DNA of 64,000 nt. It comes from Solilutibacter pythonis (GTDB lineage: Bacteria > Pseudomonadota > Gammaproteobacteria > Xanthomonadales > Xanthomonadaceae). Shown here piece after piece: positions 12,101-19,786 of the stretch. The notes below the pieces were generated by a model. That model was not told the origin of the DNA and ran no database searches. It saw nothing but the letters and a program-made list of their open reading frames with translations. Numbering within the stretch: position 1 is the first letter of the stretch; every line of letters begins with the position of its first letter. Position numbers and translations under genes: made by a program. The DNA lies in the NCBI RefSeq assembly GCF_003697345.1, contig NZ_RFLY01000008.1:1-64000 (forward strand), given 5' to 3'.

Positions 12101-12782
12101 CGCATTCGCGTTGCCAATGCTCATAGTCGCTGGTCGGCGCATTCACCGGCTGCTTCTGCAGCTCGCAGACGAGTTCTCTGACAAGCACCTCCGCGGAATA
12201 AAAGTCCGCAATGATGTGATGCAGCACCAAGGACACCAGCAGACGATCGCCCACACGAACAGTGCTGGCGCGCATCACCTCACCTTGCTCAAGTGCGAAT
12301 GGCGCGTCGGCCTCGTCAAGCAGCGCGCTGCGAGCGGTCTCGAAAGTTTCGACAGGCGCGAAATGTCGCCACTTGTTGGCATGCACGGCTTCGATCCGAT
12401 AGCAAGGCTCGCCCTCCCGCTCGCCAAACCGAGCGCGCAACATTGGATGGCGATCGCACAGACGCTCACAAGCCGCAATCAATTGCGCCTCGGTTACATC
12501 GCCACTCAAGTCAAGCACCGCGGCACAGTGCCATGCCGCGCTGGTGGGTGTCACGCGATAGAGAAACCACAATGAGCGCGCATTACCGGCGAGCGGTCGC
12601 CAGTCGAAAAAGTCGGGCAATGTATGGAGTAGCGCATCAAGCTCCGACTGCTGCGCCGTGAGCACCCTCTGCATGTCCGCACCCGGTGTCGGAGCATTGT
12701 TCGATGCCGGCGTCCACACGCCGTCGTGTCTTGTCAGTACGCCGCCACGTCGCCAGTAGTCGGCCAAAATTGCAGACAGCAT
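6156..12782 (-). CDS. Nonribosomal peptide synthetase, C-A-T-T-C-A-T (2208 aa)
   Basis: Complete NRPS preceded by a strong GGGAGG site. Domain order: short TubC-like N-terminus, condensation domain (HHIIADFYS: HHxxxD intact, following Gly replaced by Phe), adenylation domain 1 (YTSGSTGQPKG), two adjacent carrier domains (FFSLGGDSID and FFALGGDSIA), condensation domain (HHLIIDRWS), adenylation domain 2, final carrier domain (FFALGGHSLL). Aligning the A1 pocket to GrsA gives D-L-T-K-I-G-H-V-G, very close to the known Asp code DLTKVGHIG, so A1 is predicted to load Asp. The A2 pocket reads about D-M-L-I-L-A-A-V-I and I cannot assign it. A protein that begins with a C domain at the head of the line often N-acylates the first residue. 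It is the second gene of the dioxygenase-NRPS-NRPS operon. Confidence 0.96.
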   Translation of the reverse strand: MLSAILADYWRRGGVLTRHDGVWTPASNNAPTPGADMQRVLTAQQSELDALLHTLPDFFDWRPLAGNARSLWFLYRVTPTSAAWHCAAVLDLSGDVTEAQLIAACERLCDRHPMLRARFGEREGEPCYRIEAVHANKWRHFAPVETFETARSALLDEADAPFALEQGEVMRASTVRVGDRLLVSLVLHHIIADFYSAEVLVRELVCELQKQPVNAPTSDYEHWQRECAEYLVSARGKNSLAYWQQLLQDAPVALDLPIDFARPAQRTWTGERLDHELPAALCMRVRSLAAELQVTPYTILLATYLLWLWKLSGQDDFVVGTPTLGRHGARHRSIVGYLANPMAVRAQMHADSSFIELVAMLKSQLEASRRHQRYPLAQLLEDLAIPRRADQASLFQHFFTYSQARHEWGDALGLEVLHMGMRGAAHELILTVFEDGDRLRCQIGYNDALYASETAQEWLLGYSDLLAAVVREPGLNVGAVTWGGQPQPGESGADIDAGPTHAIARIEATPGTRIALLESDRTVDFETLRARARNLAGALQAHGGDVVAVALPRSAAQVTAMLAAWYAGQAWLALDMQLPDERLGFMVEDSGARLVLGEGARPSWLPETAQWQVLDTLSPAPYRPIAHDPDALAYLIYTSGSTGQPKGVAVTHANLCGYVTGMLERVRPSEDAVFTTLATVSADLGHTSLFGALLSGRAFRLIGDEWGRDPNQLAEHLERHPVDVLKIVPSHLQALLVVDRPQRVLPREVLICGGEALPWTLVERVGALSPQCRVFNHYGPTETTVGATCIDVAQATRGTPSVAIGTPLPGYHTLVLDARGSPVPRGGIGELYIGGAGVANGYWKRDDLTAERFLPDPRDPQARMYRSGDRVRRLASGELVFLGRMDDQVKIRGYRVEPGEIEQRLRSLEGVEQAVVIVQEGGNGARLMACYRGEHIDPLAALRASLPDYLLPVRCLRVEVIPVTANGKVDRAALCALLDAPVEAGGEIATLDEFELRLVALWQPLFPGIELGPDSSFFSLGGDSIDALRLVAEARKHGMTMTPAMLVETPTLRELAERIRPDANLRERLRGLWCEVLQLDHVAADADFFALGGDSIAALKLVAAARNKGLDISPLRLLEHRTVATLAADLAQYGPRSMEQPSTDLEPFALISSEDREQLRHARSDAVEAFPLSPLQEGLLYNALASPESGHYVSQQVLHLNGDLDLASLRAAWQTLQERHESLRLGFDWEHASRPVQWLRTQPTDAWREQDCSAHDSAWIQRELSLLCESERAKPFVLDEPGLVRLYAVVAGREETWLIFTVHHLIIDRWSAVLLLEELAALYRGERLPAAPRYRDYIAWLETQPSEPEIRFWREQLLDHQGGKELPVAATPATGTYVTEARLGASETRALRECAARLQVPVASVLQAVWAVLLSRYTNSADVCFGLTVSGRPPALAQADRMAGLFINTVPMRVRLRAEQTLAQLCLQVRDQSFALQAHDRLPLAQIAAAAGYSNGAVLFRSLLVIENIRFDNTVSLGDGVICERVHATSATHFPLLVQLTPEDESLHVLLQSQRAEVDDEFVDSVLADWQRLLREFAQCVENPVAGCGLVPAREWPRWIALGQGETPRFAHDTESDSLAQCVERVVEAFPDLPALAGEGATLSYAALNRRANQLAHHLRECGVGPGVRVGLVADRSVAITVALLAVLKAGGAYVPLDPEYPAARIAFILDDAQCRLVLACGTVGECTSDFNGSVIDLDDAAFDEVLAHQPDTNPRCEHDADSAAYLIYTSGSTGQPKGVVVPHRGPLHLMLATQSLLPAAPGDRVLQFTGLYFDMSVLEWLCAWTQGACLQLIAREATRSGEQLLDYLADKAITHLIAQPAVLAPLTPPPLSSLRHVLLAGDVCPDELAARWGEGRTFHNAYGPTEASVIVTADRFVPGRKITLGRPLPHAQCHVLDWAGQPCRPGLVGELHLAGAYLASGYQGLPEETAAAFRTPKHGPLAGIRLYATGDRVRLLEDGRLEFLGRRDSQVKIRGQRIELAEIEAVLRKQDEVDEAVVLVHRHGSDNACLVAFVQGKAAPATLRSALRDRLPSHLIPAHIECVDTLPQTPSRKIDRRALAGQVEDVLRPIAPEMPRSATEQRLQRLWQTLFNRDPIGVIDDFFALGGHSLLATRLAGLIAQEFELRLDLRRLFATTTIREQAQLIDALFAVQASTESAEPIIESGFL

Positions 12783-12861
12783 TGTGCCTCCCGGTTAATC
12801 AGGATCGCCGGCGCAAGCCGGAAAGGAGCGCCCACATGGACGCGGAGCTGGCTGGCAGCCG

Positions 12862-13908
12862 TCAGGCCGCTAGCTGTTCGAGCTCATCGAGCGAGAATGG
12901 CTCGGCAAGGGAAACCACCACTTTGCGCTCGCCTTCGAACGGCTCGCGAGCGTGCGCGGCCAACATGTTGTCGAGCATCACGATGTCGCCCGGCCGCCAC
13001 GGAAATTTCACCGATTCTTCGGCCATCACGCCGCGGATGTGCTCGAGCACGCTGTCTTCGAGCGGCGTGCCATCGCCATAGAACACATGCCTTGGCAGGT
13101 TGCGCGCATCGCCGAGGATGTCCAGCAACATAGCCATCACTTCCGCGCCCTGGCTCGAGGCATGGAACAGATGCGCCTGGTTGAACCACACTGGCACCTT
13201 GGTCACTGGATGCCATGCCGTACCTTGCACCAGTTGCTCCGTGCGCAGTTGCTTGTCGTTGATCCACTGCACATTAATGCCGTTTTCATGGCAGAAGTTC
13301 TCCACATCGCCGCGCGACTCCGTGCCAAAGGTCTGTTGCCACGACAGGTCCATCCCCGTGCCGTAATTGCGCACGTAGAGCAGATGCATGCGTTCGAAAC
13401 GCTCACGGATGGCCGGATCGATCCGTTCGTAGATGCGCCGGCTATCCGCGACGGGTGTCTCCCCGCCAACCGGGCTTGCAATTACGCAATGCAACCAGAT
13501 CTTCATCGGCCAGGCCGTTGTGTAGGCCTGCTCGTTATGCAGCGGTATGGATCGGTTCTTCGGGAACTCGGTCGAGGTATAGACACCTTTCGTCAGCATG
13601 GAGCGTTGACTGGACCCGAACTCATAACTGATCGGCGGATGTCCAAAGCTCCGGACGAAGCCATCGAACACATTGAGGTCAGCCACCGAGAACCCACGAA
13701 ACAACATACCAGCGTGCCTATACAGCAGCCGATCGGTCAGTCGACCGATGTCAGCGATCGCATTTTCGATTGAACTACCCGTTTCGACGGGCTCCACCAG
13801 CAAAGGAAAGCGTCGTGCCGCATCAACACAGCTCACCTGCAAAGTAGTGAGATCCGCTGTGGCTCCCGCCAATGCTGCGTCGTCCAACGGCCTGAAGTCA
13901 TCCGCCAT
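12862..13908 (-). CDS. SyrP-like TauD family Fe(II)/2-oxoglutarate dioxygenase, probable Asp beta-hydroxylase
   Basis: A 348-residue TauD/TfdA-fold dioxygenase. The metal-binding triad appears as HNE in the segment IPLHNEQAY (about residues 123-131) and a distal His in LAAHAREPF (about 319-327), where the following Arg fits the 2-oxoglutarate anchor. HxE rather than HxD in the facial triad is typical of the SyrP branch, whose characterised members hydroxylate carrier-bound Asp at the beta carbon. It lies 79 bp upstream of, and in line with, the NRPS whose first adenylation domain reads as Asp-specific. It probably supplies beta-hydroxyaspartate, a bidentate Fe(III) ligand. The Fur-like site lies just upstream. 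Substrate and stereochemistry are inferred from context. Confidence 0.88.
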   Translation of the reverse strand: MADDFRPLDDAALAGATADLTTLQVSCVDAARRFPLLVEPVETGSSIENAIADIGRLTDRLLYRHAGMLFRGFSVADLNVFDGFVRSFGHPPISYEFGSSQRSMLTKGVYTSTEFPKNRSIPLHNEQAYTTAWPMKIWLHCVIASPVGGETPVADSRRIYERIDPAIRERFERMHLLYVRNYGTGMDLSWQQTFGTESRGDVENFCHENGINVQWINDKQLRTEQLVQGTAWHPVTKVPVWFNQAHLFHASSQGAEVMAMLLDILGDARNLPRHVFYGDGTPLEDSVLEHIRGVMAEESVKFPWRPGDIVMLDNMLAAHAREPFEGERKVVVSLAEPFSLDELEQLAA

Positions 13909-13954
13909 CCCAACACCTCTCCAAAGTGGACTGATTCGGAGTACACTACACTAA

Positions 13955-13979
13955 ATTAAGAATGATTGTCATTTGCATT
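13955..13979. promoter_or_regulatory. Fur-box-like site between dioxygenase/NRPS operon and thioesterase
   Basis: The core AATGATTGTCATT (13961-13973) is a perfect 5-3-5 inverted repeat, AATGA-TTG-TCATT. It matches the centre of the Fur consensus, AATGA-TAA-TCATT, apart from the spacer. It lies in the 64-bp gap between the divergent dioxygenase and thioesterase genes and would let Fe-Fur repress both transcripts. The site abuts the probable thioesterase start, so that transcript would have a very short leader. Confidence 0.7.
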
Positions 13980-14728
13980 TGAAGAAATGTGACGTAGGTT
14001 CAATACAGCGCCCCAAGCTGATCTGCCTGCCCTACGCAGGTGGGAGCCAATATGTGTTTACACCCTGGATCCAGGCGCTGGAAGGACGCATCGATGTCAT
14101 CGCACCGGAGCTCCCGGGACGAGGGCGCCGCATCATGGAAGCTCCCAAGACGCGGCTGCGCGATGTAGTTCACTGGCTGTCGAACGAACTGCACGACGTG
14201 CTGCATGGCGACTTCGCATTGTGGGGGCATAGCATGGGTGCGCTGCTAGCCTATGAACTTGCACGCACGCTGGCCGCGAATGAACGGGCAATGCCGCGCC
14301 ACTTGTTCCTTTCGGGCGCTCGTCCGCCCCAACTGCCACGTCACACCGAGCGCTATCACGAGCTCGATGACGCCGCACTTGCATCAAAGCTGTCGCAAAT
14401 GAATGGCACGCCGGTGGAAGTTCTCGCCGATAGTGATCTGATGGCCTTGATCCTGCCCACGGTGCGCGCCGACTTTGCCATCTGCGAAACCTATCACTGG
14501 CATCCCGATCCACACACTCTGCATGTGCCCATGACGGTCATCGGTGGCGACCAGGACCCGGATATCCCGGTGGCCAAGCTTCAGGGGTGGCGCAGTTGTA
14601 CGAATGGCCCCGTTTCCATCATCGAAATGGCCGGCCATCACTTCTTCCTACGCGATCAGGTCGAGGCGATTACCGATGTCCTTGTCGAGACACTCATTTC
14701 GCCGACGCCACTCCGTACCGCAGGTTAG
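13973..14728 (+). CDS. Type II thioesterase (GrsT-like alpha/beta hydrolase) of the NRPS locus
   Basis: About 251 residues. Features are LICLPYAGGS near the N-terminus, the nucleophile elbow GHSMGALLAYELA (Ser about residue 86), an Asp in GGDQDPDIP and the catalytic His in AGHHFF. This matches stand-alone type II thioesterases that clear mis-primed carrier domains. No ATG precedes the conserved region. TTG at 13973 is used here; TTG at 13979 is equally possible, and the reading frame opens at 13955. The 3' end overlaps the convergent PepSY gene by 35 bp. Because no thioesterase domain is visible in the NRPSs, a role in product release cannot be excluded. Confidence 0.9.
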   Translation: MHLKKCDVGSIQRPKLICLPYAGGSQYVFTPWIQALEGRIDVIAPELPGRGRRIMEAPKTRLRDVVHWLSNELHDVLHGDFALWGHSMGALLAYELARTLAANERAMPRHLFLSGARPPQLPRHTERYHELDDAALASKLSQMNGTPVEVLADSDLMALILPTVRADFAICETYHWHPDPHTLHVPMTVIGGDQDPDIPVAKLQGWRSCTNGPVSIIEMAGHHFFLRDQVEAITDVLVETLISPTPLRTAG

Positions 14729-16256
14729 CGCCTTGCAGATTGTCCCGCGCCAACCAGCGCGCTGCCATGGCGCAGCTTGCCGCCAATCCCATACATAACA
14801 TATGGACTAGTGCTACCGCGCCATCGCCATCGCCGATGGCAGCCATCAGCGCCTTGCCGAAACGCAGCCAGTCGAGCAATGGCAACAGGGCGAACAGCAC
14901 AGCTGCGGCTAACAGAAGGCAAATCAAGGCGTGTCGCGGCCTTCGCACCCACCACCCCACAAAAGGGCCTGCCAGAAGTATGGTGGCGAACGCGCCGATC
15001 ACCCAATCCATCCGCGTTGCCGCATCGATAGGTATCAATCGCGTCGTCCACATGGCAACCGCCATTGCCAGAATCACCCCACCACAGCTTCCGACGCTCA
15101 ATGCAGCGACCAGACGCAGCCCGCGTGGTGGCTTGCGTTGTGCAAGGCGTTTTTCCAGCCATAACAGATTACCGGTCGCAATCAACAGGCAACTGGCGAG
15201 TGCGAGGATGAAATAGAGCAAGCGCAGCGCCAATCCACCGAAGTCGCCATAGTGCAAACGGAAGACTACTTCGTAGCCATGCGCGAGTGCATTCGCCTTG
15301 GCCGGATGCAGCGCTCGCAAGATCGTTCGATCATGGACCTGATAAGTGATCTGCCCCGTTCGTGCGAACGAACCGACACCGTGACCGTGGACGGTCAGCA
15401 TCGCGTTACGGTCGCCGAAGTGGTGAACGGACACTCGCAGCGGTTCGAGGCCAAACTGTTGCTCAGCGTCGTGGATCAACCCATCCGATCCGCGCAATAC
15501 CATCGGCTCGCCTGCTACCGGGACCTGTAACGCCGGTGGAAACAGCAAGGTCATAAGCGGTTGCGAATTGCCATCCAACCGCCCCCAGACGATCACGAGA
15601 CTGATCAACAACGCCAGGTTCAAGATCGTGCCGGTGAACGCCATCAGCAGGTGGAAGGGGAATCCGAATACGCCCACCGAGTTGTGCAGATCGAGCCAGC
15701 GCATTCGCGGACGCTTCCAGCGGATCGAAGTCAGCGAAGCCCAACTCAGCTTGGGCCAATACAGTACGAGACCGGTTACCAGCCCCAGGAAGAAAATAAA
15801 AGTCACCAAACCGACCAGATAATGCCCTAACGGCAGGTAAAGTTCCTTGTGGAATTCCTCCAGAAACTCTCCCAAGCCGGTAAGCTCCGGCGCAGGCAAC
15901 AGCTTGCCGGTGACCGGGTGGAATGCATCGGCGCGGTAGTAGTCACCCTCGTCGTCGTAGACGAACACCTGATAGTAGGCGCTCAATCGACCGGGCAGCA
16001 GCACTTCGATATGTGGATCGCGCACTGTCGAAGGTACCTGGGTGGCCGCCAGCACGCTGTCGAGACTCGCCACCGCGCGCCCCTGGCTGCCAAGGTACTC
16101 CGGCGCCTTTTCCCATAGGTCGATCTCGCGCTTGAACATGGTCAGCGCGCCGGTGAAGAACACCAGGAACAGTACCCAGGAACCGATCAGCCCCAGCCAA
16201 CTGTGCGAGATCAAAAGCCCTGCCAGGCCGCCTGACGTCTTCGGCCTAGGTCGCAT
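14694..16256 (-). CDS. PepSY-associated membrane protein, possible ferric-siderophore reductase
   Basis: A 520-residue integral membrane protein of the PepSY-TM family (PiuB/FoxB/FpvG-like). A first helix lies near residues 16-42 (LIGSWVLFLVFFTGALTMFKRE), followed by a large extracytoplasmic region and several further helices (near 150-175, 205-230, 350-375, 385-410, 430-480). Such proteins are found with TonB receptors and in several cases help reduce ferric siderophores in the periplasm. It is the last gene of the receptor-PPTase-small protein-PepSY operon and overlaps the preceding small gene by 11 bp. The reductase role is inferred from family and context. Confidence 0.85.
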   Translation of the reverse strand: MRPRPKTSGGLAGLLISHSWLGLIGSWVLFLVFFTGALTMFKREIDLWEKAPEYLGSQGRAVASLDSVLAATQVPSTVRDPHIEVLLPGRLSAYYQVFVYDDEGDYYRADAFHPVTGKLLPAPELTGLGEFLEEFHKELYLPLGHYLVGLVTFIFFLGLVTGLVLYWPKLSWASLTSIRWKRPRMRWLDLHNSVGVFGFPFHLLMAFTGTILNLALLISLVIVWGRLDGNSQPLMTLLFPPALQVPVAGEPMVLRGSDGLIHDAEQQFGLEPLRVSVHHFGDRNAMLTVHGHGVGSFARTGQITYQVHDRTILRALHPAKANALAHGYEVVFRLHYGDFGGLALRLLYFILALASCLLIATGNLLWLEKRLAQRKPPRGLRLVAALSVGSCGGVILAMAVAMWTTRLIPIDAATRMDWVIGAFATILLAGPFVGWWVRRPRHALICLLLAAAVLFALLPLLDWLRFGKALMAAIGDGDGAVALVHMLCMGLAASCAMAARWLARDNLQGANLRYGVASAK

Positions 16257-16497
16257 ACATCACCGCGTTGATCACGATCGAAGGCACTGCGAGCACCCCC
16301 AGCCCGGCCCAGGCACGTGCGGACGTGCGGACGTGATAGCAGTAAAAGGCCAACGCCACCCACAGCGGGAATGCGGCAAGCAGGATCCACAGCAGAACGA
16401 CATCGAACTGCACGAACGACAGCCAAGCCAGGTTGAGCATGAGCGTAGCGGTCACCACCGCCCCGCCGAGCAGCGCGGCTGCACTCCGGGCCCACAT
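16246..16497 (-). CDS. Small membrane protein of the siderophore operon
   Basis: An 83-residue protein with three predicted hydrophobic helices (about 5-27, 31-54, 62-80). An in-frame stop lies just upstream of the ATG, so the start is secure. It sits 23 bp after the phosphopantetheinyl transferase and overlaps the PepSY gene start. Small proteins of this size often accompany PepSY proteins in iron-uptake operons (DUF3649-like). I infer a supporting role in iron uptake and cannot assign a biochemical function. Confidence 0.75.
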   Translation of the reverse strand: MWARSAAALLGGAVVTATLMLNLAWLSFVQFDVVLLWILLAAFPLWVALAFYCYHVRTSARAWAGLGVLAVPSIVINAVMYAT

Positions 16498-16520
16498 CGA
16501 CTACACCGCTTCCACGCGCA

Positions 16521-17276
16521 TCATTGCAGCGCTCCTGGTGCATTGCCCGGCTCGTCCAACGTGTACCAGAGCAGATTCGGACTCGCCCCGGAAGGTACCG
16601 CAACGCAAAGCGAATACTCGCCGACCTGGCGGCTGATGACAGTCCAGGCATCGCCCGCGATCTTGGCGTGCCCCCGATCTCCAACCCACACACTCACATC
16701 CACATCGCGAGGTTCACGGAGAAAACCCGCCCCCTCCCCTTTCAACACGGCCTCCTTGGCAGTCCACAGGCGGTAAAACCCTTTGGTAGTCGCCCCCTCT
16801 CTATGCCACAGCTCGATCTCGGCGGGATGGAAGACGATCGAAGCCAATGCCGCGAAATCGACGGAAGAGTCCCGCCACTGGATGTCGACGCCGACCGGGC
16901 ACATCGCCACCGCCATCGCGAAGGCATCCTCGCTGTGACTGATATTGAACTGCAGTGGCGCCTCGGGAGCGCACGGCTCCGCCAGGTACGGCTTTCCGCT
17001 CGACTGGTGCCGGAACGCGAGTTGCTCAGGTCTTGCATGTCCACAGTAGCTTCCAAGAATCCGTCGCTTGAGCGAATGCGCGCGCAAGCTGCGATCGCGG
17101 TCGCGCGCATGCAGCAGGCGCGCGATGGCCGCCGCTTCGTCCCGATCCACGCAGGGAGCCACTGCAACAGCCGTTATCGCGAACCAGACATCCAGCCACG
17201 TCTCTCGTACCGCATGCCTCTGCCCGCGCCCAAGAGTGCGGGAAGAGACAGCTGCGACATGATCGAGACGGTTCAC
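16521..17276 (-). CDS. Sfp-type 4'-phosphopantetheinyl transferase
   Basis: A 251-residue protein with the family signatures FNISHS, GVDIQW and WTAKEAVLKGEG, which hold the Mg2+-binding Asp and the Glu and Lys of the WxxKEA box. It transfers 4'-phosphopantetheine from CoA to the serine of carrier domains, so it should activate the neighbouring synthetases. The start is GTG, 9 bp after the receptor gene, consistent with one transcript. Its N-terminal 20 residues are less conserved, so an internal start is possible. Confidence 0.93.
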   Translation of the reverse strand: MNRLDHVAAVSSRTLGRGQRHAVRETWLDVWFAITAVAVAPCVDRDEAAAIARLLHARDRDRSLRAHSLKRRILGSYCGHARPEQLAFRHQSSGKPYLAEPCAPEAPLQFNISHSEDAFAMAVAMCPVGVDIQWRDSSVDFAALASIVFHPAEIELWHREGATTKGFYRLWTAKEAVLKGEGAGFLREPRDVDVSVWVGDRGHAKIAGDAWTVISRQVGEYSLCVAVPSGASPNLLWYTLDEPGNAPGALQ

Positions 17277-17285
17277 ACTAGCCGC

Positions 17286-19505
17286 TTAGAACTGGTAAGC
17301 CACCGAGAACAGTGCCGTCCTCGGGGAGCCGATGTTGACACTGGGAGCAAAACGGTCGCCGTCCGAGGCGTAGTACCAAGTCCTGTCGGTGATATTCTTG
17401 AGCGCCAGTTGGAAGCGCAGGCTGCTGCTGTCACCGACGGGCAGGTAGTACCAGGCGGTGGCGTCCCACAGGGTGTACGACGGAATGATCCAGGTGTTGT
17501 CATCGTTGCCAAAGCGTCTGGATACGTAGTTGACACCCGCACCAAAGCCGAACCCCTTGAGTGATCCATCGCGGAACTCATAGGTACCCCACACGTTGCC
17601 GCTGCGCGGCGCGACGTTGCCATTGGTCTTCCCCAGCAGCGTTGGGTCCAGATCCTTGGTGACTGCGTAGTCAAAATCCGAGTAGCTGGCGATCAGGTTG
17701 AAACCTTCGGTCAGGCGCACCGTGACATCGAACTCGATGCCCTTGGAGCGCGCCTCGCCAATGAAACGGAAGCGGTCGTTGGTGCCGTTGAAATCCGGAT
17801 TGAAAGTCGGGATATTGGTCTTACGCAGATTGAACCAACTCAAGGTGAACTGCACGCGGTCATCCAACAGATGACCCTTCAGGCCACCTTCCCACTGCTC
17901 GCCCGTCTGGGGCCTGGAGTTCGGGTCGTAATTGAAGAACGGGTGGACGGTGAACGACGTAGCTCGGCTACCGTACAGCGCCAGACCATCGACGAACTCC
18001 CACGAAGCCCCCAATTGGTATGAATTGTCACTCCACTGACGATCGGCAGTCATGGCCGGACCATTCGGCTGCCCTTTGGCATAGGGCTGGTTGTAACTGG
18101 CCACCCGATACCAGTCCCGGCGCAATCCCGCGGTCAGCAGTACGCGTTCAGTCGGCTTCATCACGCTCTGCACGTACAACCCACGATAGTTGTAGTTGTA
18201 ACTGCGCTGCCGGCTCCTGATCAGCCCGCCCGATTGCAGATTGCCGTAAATCGGATTGAAAACGTTGAACAACGGCCCATCGGTATAGATGTTGACCGTC
18301 TCGATGTGCCCGTTGAACGCGCCTTCGCTGGTATTGGTGTAGCCGCCGTCGGTGCCGACGACGAAGCTGTATTTATCGTACTGGCCAGTCAGACGCAGGT
18401 TGTACTGGCCAGAGGTACCATTGAAGGGATCATTGCTGGTGACATTGCGGATCAGGGTGCCAGCGGGAATTGCACGGCCGCCAATCACGGTGTCTTCAGC
18501 ATAGTAATCCCTGGCGCGCACTTGCAGGTCACGCGAGTTGGTCTTCTGATGAGCATAGCCAACTTGCACGTCCCAATGTGTGCCAAAGTCGTGACGGTAT
18601 TGCAGGTCAGCCGTATGGCCGGTCGACCAGCTGTTCTCCCACGCTTCGCCGAAGGTGCGCGAGCGTGGCGTGCGCACGATCCGACGTTCGCCATTGAAGC
18701 TGCCGACAATCGCACCGCGATCGATCGGCAGGGTCTCGTTGAAATAGTTGTAAGTGAAGCGCAGCTCGTCGCTGTCGGTGGGACGCCAGATCAGACTCGG
18801 CGAGACGAACGTACGTTTGACCTTGTGGCCGTTACGGAAGGTATCGGAGTTCTCGTAGGAAGCCGCCAGCCGATACAACAAGCTGCCATCGGCGTTGAGC
18901 GGACCCGTGAAATCCCCCATGATATGGCGTTTGCCGTACTCGTCGACGGTCAGCTCCGTGTAGCGCCGGGCCTCGGCCTTCGGCCGTTTGGTGACGATGT
19001 TGACCACGCCACCGGGCTCGATCGCGCCAAACAGCAGCGAAGCGGGGCCCTTCAGTACCTCGATGCGTTCAATGTCAGTCGTCGAGTTGCGCTGGTTGAA
19101 CGTCAGCCTGCGACCATCGCGATAGATCGTTTCAGCGCGGAAACCGCGCAGGAACACGTCGTCGTAGGTCCCTCCAAAGCCGTGCCCACGACTGACGCCG
19201 CTGACATTCTTGAGGGCTTCGTCAAGTTGCGTGATCTTCTGATCCAGCAGGATCTGCTCGGGCAGGACAACGACGTTGCGAGGCGTTTTGAACACCGACG
19301 CGTCAATACCCAGCGCTGCCGACGAGCCGTCCCTGTTGTAGCGGGCGGGATTGGTGCCGACTACGGTGATGGTGTCGAGGGTGGTCACTTCGCTGGTAGA
19401 GACAGCGGGCACCCCGTCGGGATCGTGGACCGGATCGGCCGCCAGCGCCAACTGCGGCATCAAGGCCGAGACCAGTACAGCAAGAGTTCTTTTCCGCAGC
19501 TTCAT
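17286..19505 (-). CDS. TonB-dependent siderophore receptor (FhuA/FpvA-like)
   Basis: A 739-residue outer-membrane receptor. It has a Sec signal peptide (about 1-22, ending LALA), a TonB-box-like segment DTITVVG (about 44-50), a plug domain (about 65-175, with VSGVSRGHGFGG and a GGVVNIVTKRP segment) and a 22-strand barrel ending in Phe (VAYQF). There is no N-terminal signalling domain, so it is not a transducer type. It leads the operon that continues with the phosphopantetheinyl transferase and PepSY protein, and a Fur-like site lies upstream. The likely substrate is the siderophore made by the adjacent synthetases. Confidence 0.95.
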   Translation of the reverse strand: MKLRKRTLAVLVSALMPQLALAADPVHDPDGVPAVSTSEVTTLDTITVVGTNPARYNRDGSSAALGIDASVFKTPRNVVVLPEQILLDQKITQLDEALKNVSGVSRGHGFGGTYDDVFLRGFRAETIYRDGRRLTFNQRNSTTDIERIEVLKGPASLLFGAIEPGGVVNIVTKRPKAEARRYTELTVDEYGKRHIMGDFTGPLNADGSLLYRLAASYENSDTFRNGHKVKRTFVSPSLIWRPTDSDELRFTYNYFNETLPIDRGAIVGSFNGERRIVRTPRSRTFGEAWENSWSTGHTADLQYRHDFGTHWDVQVGYAHQKTNSRDLQVRARDYYAEDTVIGGRAIPAGTLIRNVTSNDPFNGTSGQYNLRLTGQYDKYSFVVGTDGGYTNTSEGAFNGHIETVNIYTDGPLFNVFNPIYGNLQSGGLIRSRQRSYNYNYRGLYVQSVMKPTERVLLTAGLRRDWYRVASYNQPYAKGQPNGPAMTADRQWSDNSYQLGASWEFVDGLALYGSRATSFTVHPFFNYDPNSRPQTGEQWEGGLKGHLLDDRVQFTLSWFNLRKTNIPTFNPDFNGTNDRFRFIGEARSKGIEFDVTVRLTEGFNLIASYSDFDYAVTKDLDPTLLGKTNGNVAPRSGNVWGTYEFRDGSLKGFGFGAGVNYVSRRFGNDDNTWIIPSYTLWDATAWYYLPVGDSSSLRFQLALKNITDRTWYYASDGDRFAPSVNIGSPRTALFSVAYQF

Positions 19506-19545
19506 TTACTCGCCTGAACAGCTTGAGAGGAGAGCATTATCCATA

Positions 19546-19564
19546 CAAATGCGAATCATTATCA
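19546..19564 (-). promoter_or_regulatory. Fur-box-like site upstream of TonB receptor
   Basis: This 19-bp site lies about 40 bp upstream of the receptor ATG. Its right half, ATCATTATC, is a perfect match to the Fur consensus half-site and the left half (AAATGCGA) is partial. The position fits iron-dependent repression of the receptor operon. Confidence 0.68.
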
Positions 19565-19786
19565 AGCACCCGGGGCAGATGGCTCGCCAATTCTTCTTAA
19601 AGCATTGAGCCTTAGAGCTTGGTCCGACCACATTCCCATCTGATGCTCGTTGAATCGGCCGAGCACGGTACTGCTTAAGCGACAGTGCGACCTACCTCCC
19701 CTACTTCGGATGCGCGTTTACTTGCGCCAAGCGCGTGTTGACTGGCCCGCCGCCCGCCATCCGTGGCCACTCGGGCAAGGCGTGAT

